The position numbers were made by a program, and so were the translations under genes. Of a DNA stretch of 64,000 bases, positions 63,759 through 64,000 are shown in pieces. Origin of the DNA: Actinostola sp. cb2023 (Eukaryota; Cnidaria; Anthozoa; Actiniaria; Actinostolidae). The stretch lies in the NCBI GenBank assembly GCA_033675265.1, contig JAUJYZ010001578.1, positions 116,001 to 180,000 on the forward strand, given 5' to 3'. The number at the start of each line of letters is the position of its first letter. The stretch's first letter is position 1. The notes beneath the pieces are model-generated. The model saw only the letters and a program-made list of their open reading frames with translations. It made no database searches and was not told the origin of the DNA.

Positions 63759-64000
63759 ATTATTGAATCATTCTCCATCCCGCTAATTAAGGGCTCTGTC
63801 AGTTGTGTGAGCCCGGCTGTATAAGAGTTACAATTCTATTATTTAGCCTAACCCGTCCTAGATACGGTATGCACATTAAAAATATTATCATCGAATATCT
63901 CAATTCTATACCGACGCATGTATGTGTGTGAAGTACTTTTGATATATGTGTCAGAATTGCTTATATGCATCTTACTGCACTGATTCCCTGCCGGAATTGA
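63759..64000. other. Unassigned window edge
   Basis: AT-rich with no recognised repeat, exon or RNA gene. Confidence 0.4.

Overview
The window looks like nuclear DNA of a marine invertebrate, most likely an anthozoan cnidarian (stony coral or anemone). This is inference. It rests on spliced animal-type genes (RasGEF domain, C2H2 zinc fingers), AT-rich intergenic DNA and a dense load of small inverted-repeat transposons. Several repeat motifs are of kinds I associate with cnidarian genomes: TTAACCCTTTGAC ends, GGGGGTACTCCC ends, CATCCCCGTATAGCCCA, and CCGGTTGTTCGAAAG. No bacterial, organellar or viral gene is visible.

Layout. 1-9330: a satellite (82-bp unit with 43-, 58-, 76- and 88-bp variants) that decays into GGTGAT-rich sequence. 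9379-14667: the last eight exons of a RasGEF gene (+), recovered exon by exon with matching phases. The satellite therefore lies in an intron of this gene or at its truncated edge. 14668-30500: repeat-dominated DNA. It includes a three-level nested transposon stack (16361-22846) with 10-bp target duplications, a TTAA-flanked PiggyBac-like element (25604-26625), and a 1.8-kb tandem duplication (26747-30488) in which one copy carries a MULE-like insertion and the other preserves the empty site. 30570-33358: two intronless minus-strand paralogues of an unrecognised roughly 280-residue protein family with three hydrophobic segments. 33359-46700: more foldback elements and a 5-kb structure with about 1-kb inverted arms (35511-40572). 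46780-51779: a three-exon gene (+) for an 11-finger C2H2 protein, with a transposon-filled 3.3-kb intron. 51861-57650: an 87-bp satellite starting 82 bp after the zinc-finger stop codon. 58000-64000: a 75-bp tandem repeat, a 1.6-kb TIR element carrying a broken integrase-like transposase gene, smaller elements, and two possible minus-strand exons.

The host genes do not form an obvious pathway. RasGEF would activate a Ras-family GTPase at membranes, the zinc-finger protein is presumably a nuclear DNA-binding regulator, and the paralogue pair has no assigned role. The strongest candidates for something undescribed are (i) the long-TIR, 10-bp-TSD element 16714-21817, whose arms contain promoter-like motifs followed by a start codon, a GC-type splice donor and a phase-compatible terminal exon, and (ii) the tandem membrane-protein-like paralogues at 30570-33358.

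All coordinates and alignments were read by eye. Intron boundaries come from splice consensus, phase agreement and family conservation, not from transcripts.
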